Source: Bacillota bacterium (GTDB taxonomy: Bacteria; Bacillota_I; Bacilli_A; Erysipelotrichales; Coprobacillaceae). Taken from it: 35,003 bases of DNA. The stretch is taken from positions 1 to 35,003 of the forward strand of contig JAUNWT010000015.1 in NCBI GenBank assembly GCA_030540195.1. Direction: 5' to 3'. Below are positions 6,809-15,129 of this stretch, one piece after another; within the stretch, counting starts at the first letter, position 1; each line of letters starts with the position of its first letter. The position numbers and the translations under genes are program-made. The notes beneath the pieces were generated by a model that saw only the letters and a program-made list of their open reading frames with translations, ran no database searches and had not been told where the DNA came from.

Positions 6809-8623
6809 ATGTGTGGTATTTTATGTTTATACAATAAACAAAGAAATGTTTTAGAGGATTGTGGTAAGTTTAATCAAATGCTTCATTTATTGGAACATCG
6901 TGGTCCTGATGATTCAAGGACTTATTTTGATAGTCATGTTTTATTAGGTCATTGTCGTTTGTCGATTATTGATTTAAAGGGTGGTAAACAGCCTTTTGAA
7001 TATACGTATCAAGGAAAAACATATCGTATTATTTTTAATGGTGAAATCTACAATATGAATGAATTGAAGAAGCATCTTATTGATTTAGGATTTCATTTTT
7101 CAAGTCAAAGTGATAGTGAAGTTTTACTTGTTTGTTTTATTGCTTATCAAGAAAAGTGCTTAAATATGTTAGATGGTATTTTTTCTTTTGTTATTTATTA
7201 CGATGATCAAATCTTTGCTTGTCGTGATCACTTAGGGGTAAAACCTTTGTATTATTATTTAAAAGATAATGATCTTATTATCGCTAGTGAAATCAAAGCC
7301 ATTTTAATGTATTTAGGAAAATGTATCGTTGACAAAACAGGTATTAAAGAACTCTTAGGATTAGGTCCTAGTTTGTCTCCAGGAAAAACACTCTATAAAG
7401 ATATTTCAAGTTTAAGACCAGCTCATTATTTATTTTATGATGGAAATGACTGTCTCATTGAACGTTACTGGTGCTTACAAAAAAAGCCTCATCTTAAAAG
7501 CTATGAAGAAACAGTACAAGATGTACGTTATCTCGTTAACCAAAGTATTCAACGGCAACTTTTAAGTGATGTGCCAATTTCTTGTATGTTATCAGGTGGT
7601 TTAGATTCAAGTATTATTACCGCTTTAAGCAGCCAATATGTCAATAACATATCAACCTATAGTATTGATTATTTAGATCAAGAAAAATACTTTAAACCTT
7701 ATGATTATCAATTAACTCGTGATAGTGATTATATTGATGAAATGGTCGAACGTTATCACAGTCATCATAATAATGTCGTACTTTCACAAAAGAACCTCAT
7801 TATCTTTTTAAAACAAAGTATGATTGCGCGTGATGCACCAGGTATGGCAGATATCGACTCAAGTTTTCTTTTATTTTGTAAAGAAATTAAAAGACATCAT
7901 AAAGTTGTTTTATCAGGGGAATGTGCTGATGAAATCTTTGGTGGTTATCCGTGGTTTTATAAAAAAGAGCTCTATAGTTTAGATACTTTCCCATGGATTA
8001 GAGATATTGATCAAAGACTTGATTTATTAAATGAAAATATAAAAAAATTGAACATCAAAGATTATGTTCAAAATCAATATTATCAAACTTTACAAGAAAT
8101 CGATTATCTTGATCAAAGTTTCTATGATACCAATAAAAGAAAAATGATTTATCTTAATATTGAATGGTTTATGCAAACCCTTCTAACTCGTAGTGATAGT
8201 CAATCAATGTATAACGCTGTTGAACTACGTGTCCCTTTTGCTTCCAAAGATCTTATTGAATATATGTATAACGTTCCTTGGGCTTATATGTATAAAGATC
8301 AACAAGAAAAAAGTGTTCTCCGTGATGCTTTTAAAGATTTCCTTCCTAACGATATCTACAATCGTAAAAAGAATCCTTACCCTAAAACCCACTCTCCTTT
8401 TTTCCTTACCTATATTAAACGGCTTCTATTAGAAACCCTCAATGATAAAAATAATATACTCTATCAACTCTTTGATATAAAAAAACTCAAACACTTCATT
8501 GAAAACAGTGAAACTATTGAAGTCCCTTGGTTTGGTCAATTGATGATGGGACCACAACTTCTTGCTTACTTCTATCAAATCTATGTTTGGGGTAAAATTT
8601 ATCATGTAGAATTAGAACTCTAA
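6809..8623 (+). CDS. asnB: Asparagine synthase (glutamine-hydrolysing)
   Basis: 604 aa, two domains. The N-terminal class II glutamine amidotransferase begins MCGI, with Cys2 becoming the N-terminal nucleophile, and has RLSIIDL, FNGEIYN and CRDHLGVKPLYY landmarks. The C-terminal ATP pyrophosphatase domain has LSGGLDSS (262-268) and a GECADEIFGGYPW motif. It converts aspartate, glutamine and ATP to asparagine. The ATG follows AGGGTG. Cys2 requires this exact start. It is a single gene, convergent with a small unknown gene, and the stop lies in a shared hairpin. Homologous domains also occur in antibiotic clusters, but nothing here suggests a special substrate. Confidence 0.94.
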   Translation: MCGILCLYNKQRNVLEDCGKFNQMLHLLEHRGPDDSRTYFDSHVLLGHCRLSIIDLKGGKQPFEYTYQGKTYRIIFNGEIYNMNELKKHLIDLGFHFSSQSDSEVLLVCFIAYQEKCLNMLDGIFSFVIYYDDQIFACRDHLGVKPLYYYLKDNDLIIASEIKAILMYLGKCIVDKTGIKELLGLGPSLSPGKTLYKDISSLRPAHYLFYDGNDCLIERYWCLQKKPHLKSYEETVQDVRYLVNQSIQRQLLSDVPISCMLSGGLDSSIITALSSQYVNNISTYSIDYLDQEKYFKPYDYQLTRDSDYIDEMVERYHSHHNNVVLSQKNLIIFLKQSMIARDAPGMADIDSSFLLFCKEIKRHHKVVLSGECADEIFGGYPWFYKKELYSLDTFPWIRDIDQRLDLLNENIKKLNIKDYVQNQYYQTLQEIDYLDQSFYDTNKRKMIYLNIEWFMQTLLTRSDSQSMYNAVELRVPFASKDLIEYMYNVPWAYMYKDQQEKSVLRDAFKDFLPNDIYNRKKNPYPKTHSPFFLTYIKRLLLETLNDKNNILYQLFDIKKLKHFIENSETIEVPWFGQLMMGPQLLAYFYQIYVWGKIYHVELEL

Positions 8624-8639
8624 AGAAGTTCTAATTCTA
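8607..8639. terminator. Bidirectional terminator between asnB and unknown gene
   Basis: TAGAATTAGAACT (8607-8619) pairs perfectly with AGTTCTAATTCTA (8627-8639) around a 7-nt loop. Both stop codons lie inside, and the two coding ends overlap by four bases. Confidence 0.75.
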
Positions 8640-8994
8640 TTTCATTATTTTGTAGATGAATATCTTTTAGATATTCATTTTTTATTCTTATTTGTTTTCC
8701 ATGAACTTGTATTTCAGGAATATCTTTTGTCCAATCTTTTAATAATTTTTCATAATTAAGTTTTAAAAAACCATAACGTATTGTTCCTTTTGTATCAAGA
8801 ACAAGATCATGATTAATATAAGGATCACCTTGTAAAGTAATACGTGTTTCAATTCCTTTATAATCTAAAACAAGTAAAACATGAAGATATTCATCTATCT
8901 TTATTTGAACATCTTTAAGCTTTCCTTTTTCCATAAAAAAGCGTTTATAAATGATCCATACAAGCTTTTGTAAAGTTATCGCATCTATTTTCAT
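8620..8994 (-). CDS. Small protein of unknown function
   Basis: 124 aa, cytoplasmic, with no family recognised. An N-terminal helix (AITLQKLVWIIYKRFF) is followed by alternating strands with many charged residues (KDVQIKIDEYLHVLLVLDY, RITLQGDPYINHD, IQVHGKQIRIKNEYL). It looks like a compact beta-rich domain. GGTGAGAG precedes the ATG. It converges on asnB with a four-base overlap and lies upstream of aroD on the same strand, but an aroD terminator-like gap of 41 bases separates the two. It is probably real because its ends are fitted to the shared hairpin. Confidence 0.65.
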   Translation of the reverse strand: MKIDAITLQKLVWIIYKRFFMEKGKLKDVQIKIDEYLHVLLVLDYKGIETRITLQGDPYINHDLVLDTKGTIRYGFLKLNYEKLLKDWTKDIPEIQVHGKQIRIKNEYLKDIHLQNNEIELELL

Positions 8995-9026
8995 ACTCTC
9001 ACCACTTTTATTCTATGTATAAAAAA

Positions 9027-9048
9027 TCAAGAAGCCTAGGCTTCTTGA
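9027..9048 (-). terminator. Terminator of aroD
   Basis: A 22-bp perfect palindrome (TCAAGAAGCCT / AGGCTTCTTGA) runs into TTTTTT on the minus strand. The aroD stop codon (9036-9038) is in the middle of it. Confidence 0.85.
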
Positions 9049-9803
9049 ACATTTTTATGAATTAATTGTAAAATTTGATTTAATTCTTGATAATTGATTT
9101 GTCCAGGCGCACTTGCTTTTCCTACACAACCAAAAGTAATGGCGCTACCAAATTGTTCTCCTACAAGACGTGTTGTAAGTCCTAATGGAGACATTGACAT
9201 TGTCACAATTGGTTTATTGCTGTATTCATGTTTAGCTTCTAATGTGAAAGTCAAAAGATTTAAAACATCGTGATAATCTTCTGGCATGACCGCAATTTTC
9301 ATAATATCTGCTTCTAATGAATCCATTGATTTAAATTTTTGCATTAATGAATCTACTTCTGGCGTACGATCAAAATGATGGGCAGACATTAACATATATT
9401 TTCCTGCATCATGAATTATTGTACGAAGTTCAATTGCCATATTTGTTCCTAAAGCTAATTCGACATCATAAATATCAAATGCTTTTGATTCAATTCCTAG
9501 TTCATAAACATGGAAATAATCTTTTGGATCGATTTCAATTTCTCCACCTTCTGCTGCTGTACGAATTGTTAGGATGATTGTTTTTTTAATTTGTAAAGCT
9601 GCAATGTTTAAAAATAAATTCTTCAATGCATCAAATTGTAAAATATTTTTATAAAAATCAATTCTTAATTCAATGATATCAACATCTAATTGATCAAACT
9701 CTTTTAATTTATCTAAGATTGCTTCATCATTATCTTCAACAATAGGAACACATACTTTAGGTAATCCTTCTCCTATTGTGATATCTTTGACATTAATACT
9801 CAT
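9036..9803 (-). CDS. aroD: 3-Dehydroquinate dehydratase, type I
   Basis: 255 aa TIM-barrel enzyme of the shikimate pathway that dehydrates 3-dehydroquinate through a Schiff base. The Schiff-base lysine is K169 in DIMKIAVMP. The catalytic histidine is in MSAHHFDRTP (H142/H143). Substrate-binding IIELRID (Glu46, Arg48) and TIRTAAEGG (Arg81) are present, as is the C-terminal SMSPLGLTTRL. Length is typical. AGAAGGTG precedes the ATG. It stands alone, with no other shikimate genes in view. A regulatory or quinate-linked role cannot be excluded. Confidence 0.95.
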   Translation of the reverse strand: MSINVKDITIGEGLPKVCVPIVEDNDEAILDKLKEFDQLDVDIIELRIDFYKNILQFDALKNLFLNIAALQIKKTIILTIRTAAEGGEIEIDPKDYFHVYELGIESKAFDIYDVELALGTNMAIELRTIIHDAGKYMLMSAHHFDRTPEVDSLMQKFKSMDSLEADIMKIAVMPEDYHDVLNLLTFTLEAKHEYSNKPIVTMSMSPLGLTTRLVGEQFGSAITFGCVGKASAPGQINYQELNQILQLIHKNVQEA

Positions 9804-9893
9804 AATTACACCTTCTTTGATTATTTAAAATTCAACAGCATAATAATATCATATTTTTTTATCATAATGTTAATTTTTTTATAATTTGCAAAA

Positions 9894-9921
9894 AAAAGCA
9901 TTAAAATTAATTAATGCTTTT
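9894..9921 (-). terminator. Terminator of the V/A-type ATPase operon
   Basis: AAAAGCATTAA (9894-9904) pairs with TTAATGCTTTT (9911-9921) around a 6-nt loop, with a run of eight T on the minus strand exit side. It overlaps the stop codon of subunit D. Confidence 0.88.
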
Positions 9922-10519
9922 GATTTTTTATAACTTTTTGTCTTGAAAATTCTTCACGTTCTTTTTCTTCAAGTGATTCACTAATAAATTTAATTGTTTC
10001 TTCAAAACGTGGAATTGAAATATTTTTTAACGCATTGGCACGTTTTTGAGTTTTTCTAATTGTATTAGCCAAACGATAAACTGAGTTTTCTACTTCCGCT
10101 AAAACAACAGTTAACTCTTTAACACGATAGAAACATTCATAAGCATAATCCACTTTTGAATTAGAACGGTCCATGTTATAACTACATACCATTGGTTGTT
10201 TATGATAAGTAATCTTAGGAATTTCCACACCCATAACACTTCGATAAGCAATACTAATTCCATAATCAATAGGTGTTGCTGTAACGAGGTCACTAATCAA
10301 CCCTAAAGAGATATTAGCTTCTTGTAAAGCATCATAAGCATTTTGATAAGCTTCCGTAATTTCATCTCTGACCATTTTAACGTCATCTAATAAAGACATC
10401 ATTTCTTTAATAAGAACGTTTCTTTTCTTATCTAATAGATCATATCCAAGAACAGCTAATTGTAATTGTTTCTTTGTAGAAATTAAATTTCCTTTTGTTG
10501 GAACAACTTTTAAAGCCAT
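9911..10519 (-). CDS. ntpD: V/A-type ATPase subunit D (central rotor shaft)
   Basis: 202 aa, the long antiparallel coiled-coil shaft turning inside the A3B3 head. The N-terminal VVPTKGNLISTKKQLQLAVLGYDLLDKKRNVLI and the C-terminal RTQKRANALKN-like segment (here KTQKRANALKNISIPRFEETI) are hallmark subunit D sequences. It is last in the operon and starts two bases after the end of subunit B, with AGGTGA in the end of that gene as ribosome binding site. The stop codon lies in the operon terminator. Confidence 0.95.
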   Translation of the reverse strand: MALKVVPTKGNLISTKKQLQLAVLGYDLLDKKRNVLIKEMMSLLDDVKMVRDEITEAYQNAYDALQEANISLGLISDLVTATPIDYGISIAYRSVMGVEIPKITYHKQPMVCSYNMDRSNSKVDYAYECFYRVKELTVVLAEVENSVYRLANTIRKTQKRANALKNISIPRFEETIKFISESLEEKEREEFSRQKVIKNQKH

Positions 10520-10521
10520 AA

Positions 10522-11964
10522 TTAATCACCTGCTTCTTGTAATTCTTTGATGATTGATTTTTCTTTAATATGGAAACGTTTTACAGCACGATCATGATCA
10601 TAATGTTCATCTAATAATTTGTTATCTAGACGATCAAGTGCTTCTCTTGGTAAAACAGAAACTAAATCCCATCCTAAATCTAATGTTTCTTCAATTGATC
10701 TATTAACATCGAAACCTTGATTTAAGAAATGTTGTTCAAATAATTTACCAAATGATAAATATTGTTTATCTAATGGAGATAATTCATCTTCACCGATAAC
10801 GGATGTTAATGATTTAACATCTTGTACGTGAGCGTAACATGCAAATAATTGGTTGGCAATGTCTTGGTGATCGCCACGTGTATAACCTTCACCGATACCA
10901 TCTTTCATTAAACGTGAAAGTGATGGTAAAACATCAACTGGTGGATAAATACCTGCTGAGTTTAATTCAGGTGATAAAGTAATTTGTCCTTCTGTGATAT
11001 ATCCAGTTAAGTCAGGAACTGGGTGAGTAATATCATTGTTAGGCATTGTTAGAATAGGGATTTGTGTTACAGAACCTTCTGCCCCTTTAATAATACCCGC
11101 TCTTTCATATAAAGAAGCTAAATCAGAATATAAGTAACCTGGATAACCTTTACGTCCAGGAATTTCTCCTTTACTTGAAGAGAATTCACGTAACGCTTCA
11201 CAATATGAAGTGATATCTGTATAGATAACTAATACGTGCATATTTTGTTTATAAGCTAAATATTCAGCAGCCGTTAAAGCACAACGTGGTGTTAATGTAC
11301 GTTCGATGATTGGATCGTTTGATAAGTTTAAGAACATAACAACTCTTTCCATAACACCGGCTTCTTTAAAGCTACGTGTAAAGTAGTTTGCAACGTCATT
11401 TGTAACACCCATTGCCGCAAAGACGATTGCGAAACCTTTTCCTGATTCATCAGCAACTTTGGCTTGTTTAACGATTTGTACAGCTAAACGGTCATGTGGT
11501 AAACCTGAACCAGAGAAGATTGGTAATTTTTGTCCACGAATTAATGTAGCAAGACAGTCAATTGATGAAATACCTGTATTGATGTAGTTACGTGGATAAA
11601 CACGGCTTACTGGATTTAATGGTAAACCATTGATATCCATCATTTCTTCAGCATAGATTTCACCTAAACCATCAATTGGTCGACCAGCACCATTGAAAAC
11701 ACGTCCTAAAATTTCTTTAGAAACAGGTAATTCCATTGGTCTACCTAATAATTTAGTCTTTGTATTTTCTAGTGATAAATCATTTGTTCCTTCAAATACT
11801 TGGACAACGATTTTTTCACCTTCAATTTGGACAACACGTCCAGAACGTGTTGTACCATTTTTTAATTGAATTTCAACCATTTCGTCGTAAGAGGCACCTT
11901 TTACGTGATCTAAAACGACTAATGATCCATTGATTTCATTTAATCCTACATATTGTAGTGCCAT
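10522..11964 (-). CDS. ntpB: V/A-type ATPase subunit B
   Basis: The non-catalytic nucleotide-site subunit of the A3B3 head, with a three-domain layout (beta barrel, nucleotide-binding domain, helical C-terminus). Typical motifs are [22 protein letters not shown] in the degenerate P-loop position, and the long [18 protein letters not shown]. The ATG at 11964 (480 aa) is preferred because it stands eight bases after GGAGG. Another in-frame ATG at 11970 is only two bases from it. It lies between subunits A and D with gaps of 12 and 2 bases, consistent with tight stoichiometric expression. Confidence 0.95.
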   Translation of the reverse strand: MALQYVGLNEINGSLVVLDHVKGASYDEMVEIQLKNGTTRSGRVVQIEGEKIVVQVFEGTNDLSLENTKTKLLGRPMELPVSKEILGRVFNGAGRPIDGLGEIYAEEMMDINGLPLNPVSRVYPRNYINTGISSIDCLATLIRGQKLPIFSGSGLPHDRLAVQIVKQAKVADESGKGFAIVFAAMGVTNDVANYFTRSFKEAGVMERVVMFLNLSNDPIIERTLTPRCALTAAEYLAYKQNMHVLVIYTDITSYCEALREFSSSKGEIPGRKGYPGYLYSDLASLYERAGIIKGAEGSVTQIPILTMPNNDITHPVPDLTGYITEGQITLSPELNSAGIYPPVDVLPSLSRLMKDGIGEGYTRGDHQDIANQLFACYAHVQDVKSLTSVIGEDELSPLDKQYLSFGKLFEQHFLNQGFDVNRSIEETLDLGWDLVSVLPREALDRLDNKLLDEHYDHDRAVKRFHIKEKSIIKELQEAGD

Positions 11965-11976
11965 TTTCATTTCCTC

Positions 11977-13728
11977 CTACGCAACAGATTTTAATGCATT
12001 ATCAATATCTTGATAATAAGTATCTAATTTTTCAATATGATCATTTGGAATATCATATTTCATTTTAATTAATTGTTCAAAAATACCAGTTTCACTAATT
12101 GCACGAACAACTTTACCTTGAGCAACAGCTTCTTGACATTTTTTATTTAAATATAAGATAACATCCATCATCTTTAATTGTTTAGCAAGTGGTACGTATG
12201 TATCATCCTTATGGAAGGCATTTTGTTGTAAATAACCAACACGAACCACTTTCGCAATTTCCATAACTAATTTTTGATCTTCTGGTAACACATCAGGTCC
12301 CATTAAGTTAACAATTTCATTTAATCTTGATTCTTCAGCAAGAATGAATGAAAGTTGTTGACGATCACTAACGAAATCAGAACCAACATTTTGGTCATAC
12401 CATTTTTCAAGATCATAAACATAATCACTATAAGATTGAGTCCAGTTAATTGCGAAATAGTGACGAGCGTAAGCTAAGGCTTTATCTAAGGCCCAGAAAC
12501 ATCTTACGAAACGTTTTGTATTTTGTGTAACTGGTTCTGAGAAGTCTGCCCCTTGTGGTGATACGGCACCGATGATTGAAACAGAACCTTCTTGTCCATT
12601 TAAAGTTTTCATATATCCAGCACGTTCATAGAATTGTGATAAACGTGATGGTAAGTAAGCTGGGAATCCTTCTTCAGCTGGCATTTCTTCTAGACGACCA
12701 GAGATTTCACGTAACGCTTCAGCCCAACGTGAAGTTGAATCGGCCATGATTGCACAGTGATATCCCATATCACGATAATATTCAGCTAAAGTAATTCCTG
12801 TATAAATACTTGCTTCACGTGCCGCAACTGGCATGTTTGAAGTATTCGCAATTAAGACAGTTCTATCAGTTAATGGTTTACCACTCTTAGGGTCAATTAA
12901 CTCACTAAATTCTTCAAGAACTTGAGTCATTTCGTTTCCACGTTCTCCACAACCAACATAAATAATAATGTCAGCATCACACCATTTAGCGATTTGGTGT
13001 TGTGTCATTGTTTTACCAGTACCGAAACCACCAGGAATAGCAGCAGTTCCACCTTTAGCGATTGGGAATAATGTATCGATAACACGTTGTCCTGTTACTA
13101 AAGGAATAGAAATTGGTAAACGTTCTAAAGTTGGACGTGCTTGTTTGATTGGCCATTTTTGACATAATGTACATTCATGAATTTGACCATGTTCATCTTC
13201 AATTTTCATAACGACATCATTGATTTTATATTGACCATTTTCTTTTACTTCTACAACTTTACCGCTTAAAAGTGGTGAAAGCATGCATCTGTGTTCAATT
13301 AAATCTGTTTCAGGACATGTTGCATAGATGTCTCCACCTTTTAAAACATCTCCTACTTTTACTTTCATTGTAACGTCCCATAATTTTTCAACGTCAAGTG
13401 AATCAACATCGCTTCCAGCTTCGATAAAAGCACCAGATTGTTCAGCAATCGCTTGTAATGGACGTTCAATCCCATCAAAGATATTTCTTAAAATACCAGG
13501 ACCTAATGTAACACAAATTGGTGATCCTGTTGAAATAACAGGTTCTCCTGGTTTTAAACCAGTTGTTGTTTCATATACTTGGATAGTTGTTAAATCTTTA
13601 GAAATAGAAATAACTTCACCCATTAATTTAGCATGACCAACATAAACCATTTCTAACATTGAAAAGTCTTTGGCATTTTTTACTTTAACAACGGGACCAT
13701 TAATAGAATAAATTACATTTTCACTCAT
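11977..13728 (-). CDS. ntpA: V/A-type ATPase subunit A (catalytic)
   Basis: 583 aa catalytic subunit. The P-loop is GGFGTGKT (233-240). The catalytic glutamate is in GERGNEM, with MADSTSRWAEALREISGRLEEMP downstream. The roughly 90-residue non-homologous insert that distinguishes A subunits from F-type beta is present before the P-loop. It hydrolyses or makes ATP coupled to ion flow. GGGGGA lies upstream of the ATG and the gene follows subunit E after 11 bases. Nothing is missing relative to the family. Confidence 0.97.
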   Translation of the reverse strand: MSENVIYSINGPVVKVKNAKDFSMLEMVYVGHAKLMGEVISISKDLTTIQVYETTTGLKPGEPVISTGSPICVTLGPGILRNIFDGIERPLQAIAEQSGAFIEAGSDVDSLDVEKLWDVTMKVKVGDVLKGGDIYATCPETDLIEHRCMLSPLLSGKVVEVKENGQYKINDVVMKIEDEHGQIHECTLCQKWPIKQARPTLERLPISIPLVTGQRVIDTLFPIAKGGTAAIPGGFGTGKTMTQHQIAKWCDADIIIYVGCGERGNEMTQVLEEFSELIDPKSGKPLTDRTVLIANTSNMPVAAREASIYTGITLAEYYRDMGYHCAIMADSTSRWAEALREISGRLEEMPAEEGFPAYLPSRLSQFYERAGYMKTLNGQEGSVSIIGAVSPQGADFSEPVTQNTKRFVRCFWALDKALAYARHYFAINWTQSYSDYVYDLEKWYDQNVGSDFVSDRQQLSFILAEESRLNEIVNLMGPDVLPEDQKLVMEIAKVVRVGYLQQNAFHKDDTYVPLAKQLKMMDVILYLNKKCQEAVAQGKVVRAISETGIFEQLIKMKYDIPNDHIEKLDTYYQDIDNALKSVA

Positions 13729-13739
13729 CTTTAATCCCC

Positions 13740-14336
13740 CTATTTAATCATCAATCCAGAAGTTTTATAGAACCAATCTTTTTGAGCTTCTAAATTTGAG
13801 TCTAATGATTCATCTACGACAACATTTGTTGTTTTATTTTCAATAATGAATCCACCTAATTGAATTTGTTGACCTTCTTCAACTTCAATTGGTAAAGCAT
13901 ATGCTTTCTTTAAATCATCTGCATATTTTAAATCATCTTTTCTTACATATAAAACACAATCTGTCATTTGATATTCATCACTAACTGCTTTTACATGTGT
14001 TAATAAATAATCTTTGTAATCTTTACCGTTAACAAATTCAACAAGTTTATTTTTTACTTCTGTAAAAATTGTACTAACGTATTCTTCTCTTTTTTCAACT
14101 AATTTTTTTAATCTTTCTTCGAGTTGAGCTGAAGCTTCAATACTTGCTTTAGAAGAAATTTCTGCTAATTCTTTATCTAATTGATGTTTAGCATCAATTT
14201 CGGCTTCACCTCTTAATTGGTTATAAGCTTCTTGTTCAATTGATTTGGCTTCATCTAAAATTTCTTTTTCTTCAGCTGATGAAATTTTTTCAATTTCATC
14301 TTTGATATAAAGAAAGACTTGATCTTTTTTTTGCAT
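13740..14336 (-). CDS. ntpE: V/A-type ATPase subunit E (peripheral stalk)
   Basis: 198 aa. The N-terminal two thirds is a charged helix with Lys/Glu/Ala repeats that pairs with the H/G subunit to form the peripheral stalk. The C-terminal third is a globular domain (KAVSDEYQMTDCVLYVRKDD, QQIQLGGFIIENKTTNVVVDESLDSNLE) typical of subunit E, which caps the A3B3 head. It lies between F and A as part of the operon, which is strong supporting context because E subunits diverge quickly. Confidence 0.93.
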   Translation of the reverse strand: MQKKDQVFLYIKDEIEKISSAEEKEILDEAKSIEQEAYNQLRGEAEIDAKHQLDKELAEISSKASIEASAQLEERLKKLVEKREEYVSTIFTEVKNKLVEFVNGKDYKDYLLTHVKAVSDEYQMTDCVLYVRKDDLKYADDLKKAYALPIEVEEGQQIQLGGFIIENKTTNVVVDESLDSNLEAQKDWFYKTSGLMIK

Positions 14337-14347
14337 AGCACTTTCTC

Positions 14348-14656
14348 CTATAACTTAACTCCAATTGCTTCTGAAACATATCTATCAATCGTTTCACCAA
14401 TTTTAGAATTTCCATGTCTATCAGGAATTTCTACAAGCAATGGTTTTTGTTGTTTTAATTTTATTTCAGAAATAACATCAGGAGCTAATTCAATTAATTT
14501 CGTTGTAATTAAAATCACACCTATGGATCTATCTTTCATTTTTGTTTCCAAAACTTCAAGAAAATCACGTCTTTTATGAACAACTTCTCCTTCAATACCA
14601 ACAAGTCTTAAACCCATTTCAGTATCGACATTGTCACTTATTAAATAAAATTTCAT
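14348..14656 (-). CDS. ntpG: V/A-type ATPase subunit F (NtpG)
   Basis: 102 aa alpha/beta (CheY-like) central-stalk subunit that binds subunit D. It opens KFYLISDNVDTEMGLRLVGIEG, the family signature, then GVILITTKLIEL and PLLVEIPDRHG. It sits between K and E. In Enterococcus hirae nomenclature this is NtpG; in the archaeal/Thermus scheme it is subunit F. Confidence 0.92.
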   Translation of the reverse strand: MKFYLISDNVDTEMGLRLVGIEGEVVHKRRDFLEVLETKMKDRSIGVILITTKLIELAPDVISEIKLKQQKPLLVEIPDRHGNSKIGETIDRYVSEAIGVKL

Positions 14657-14674
14657 AAAAAATCACTCTCTAAA

Positions 14675-15109
14675 TTAGATTTTGTTGATGATTAAGATAG
14701 AGATTAATAAACCATAGATAGCTACCCCTTCACCTAAGGCAACGAAGATTAATGATTTACCAAAGTTCTTTTCATTTTCAGAGAAAGCTCCGATAGCTGC
14801 TGGAGCTGCTGCAGCAACGGCAATACCTGCACCTAAAGCAGAGAATCCAGTTGATAAAGATGCTGCTAAGAATCCTAAACCTTGAGCAATTGTTCCAGTG
14901 ATTGTAGCAACTTCACCTGCTGCAAATACACTTGAATTTGACATAGCAACTAATAAACATAAAACAACGGCACCAGCGAAACCACTGATATGAACACCTA
15001 ATCTTCTTTTAGCGCTTTGAGCTGATACTTTTCCTGTAAATACTTTAATTAATGGTAATGTTAATAAAACTACTGCAACTAATGGTAATAAAATTTCTAA
15101 TACTGTCAT
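14675..15109 (-). CDS. ntpK: V/A-type ATPase subunit K (membrane rotor ring)
   Basis: 144 aa, four hydrophobic segments (about 4-24, 41-63, 75-106 and 117-142). The second pair is a normal proteolipid hairpin (LGAGIAVAAAAPAAIGA, then ALGEGVAIYGLL) with ion-binding Glu127. The first pair has no intramembrane carboxylate and a basic loop (GKVSAQSAKRRLG), so each subunit offers one ion site. It is shorter than the 156-aa E. hirae NtpK. Residues next to the site (Gly after Glu127, no Gln four residues after Pro103) do not reproduce the usual Na-binding set. Ion choice is therefore unresolved. Confidence 0.94.
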   Translation of the reverse strand: MTVLEILLPLVAVVLLTLPLIKVFTGKVSAQSAKRRLGVHISGFAGAVVLCLLVAMSNSSVFAAGEVATITGTIAQGLGFLAASLSTGFSALGAGIAVAAAAPAAIGAFSENEKNFGKSLIFVALGEGVAIYGLLISILIINKI

Positions 15110-15129
15110 AATAAATTTCCTCCTTGAAT

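Noticed and set aside
13328-13636. 102-codon + strand frame opposite ATPase subunit A
   Set aside because: Shadow of a certain, highly conserved gene. Its composition follows the antisense codons.
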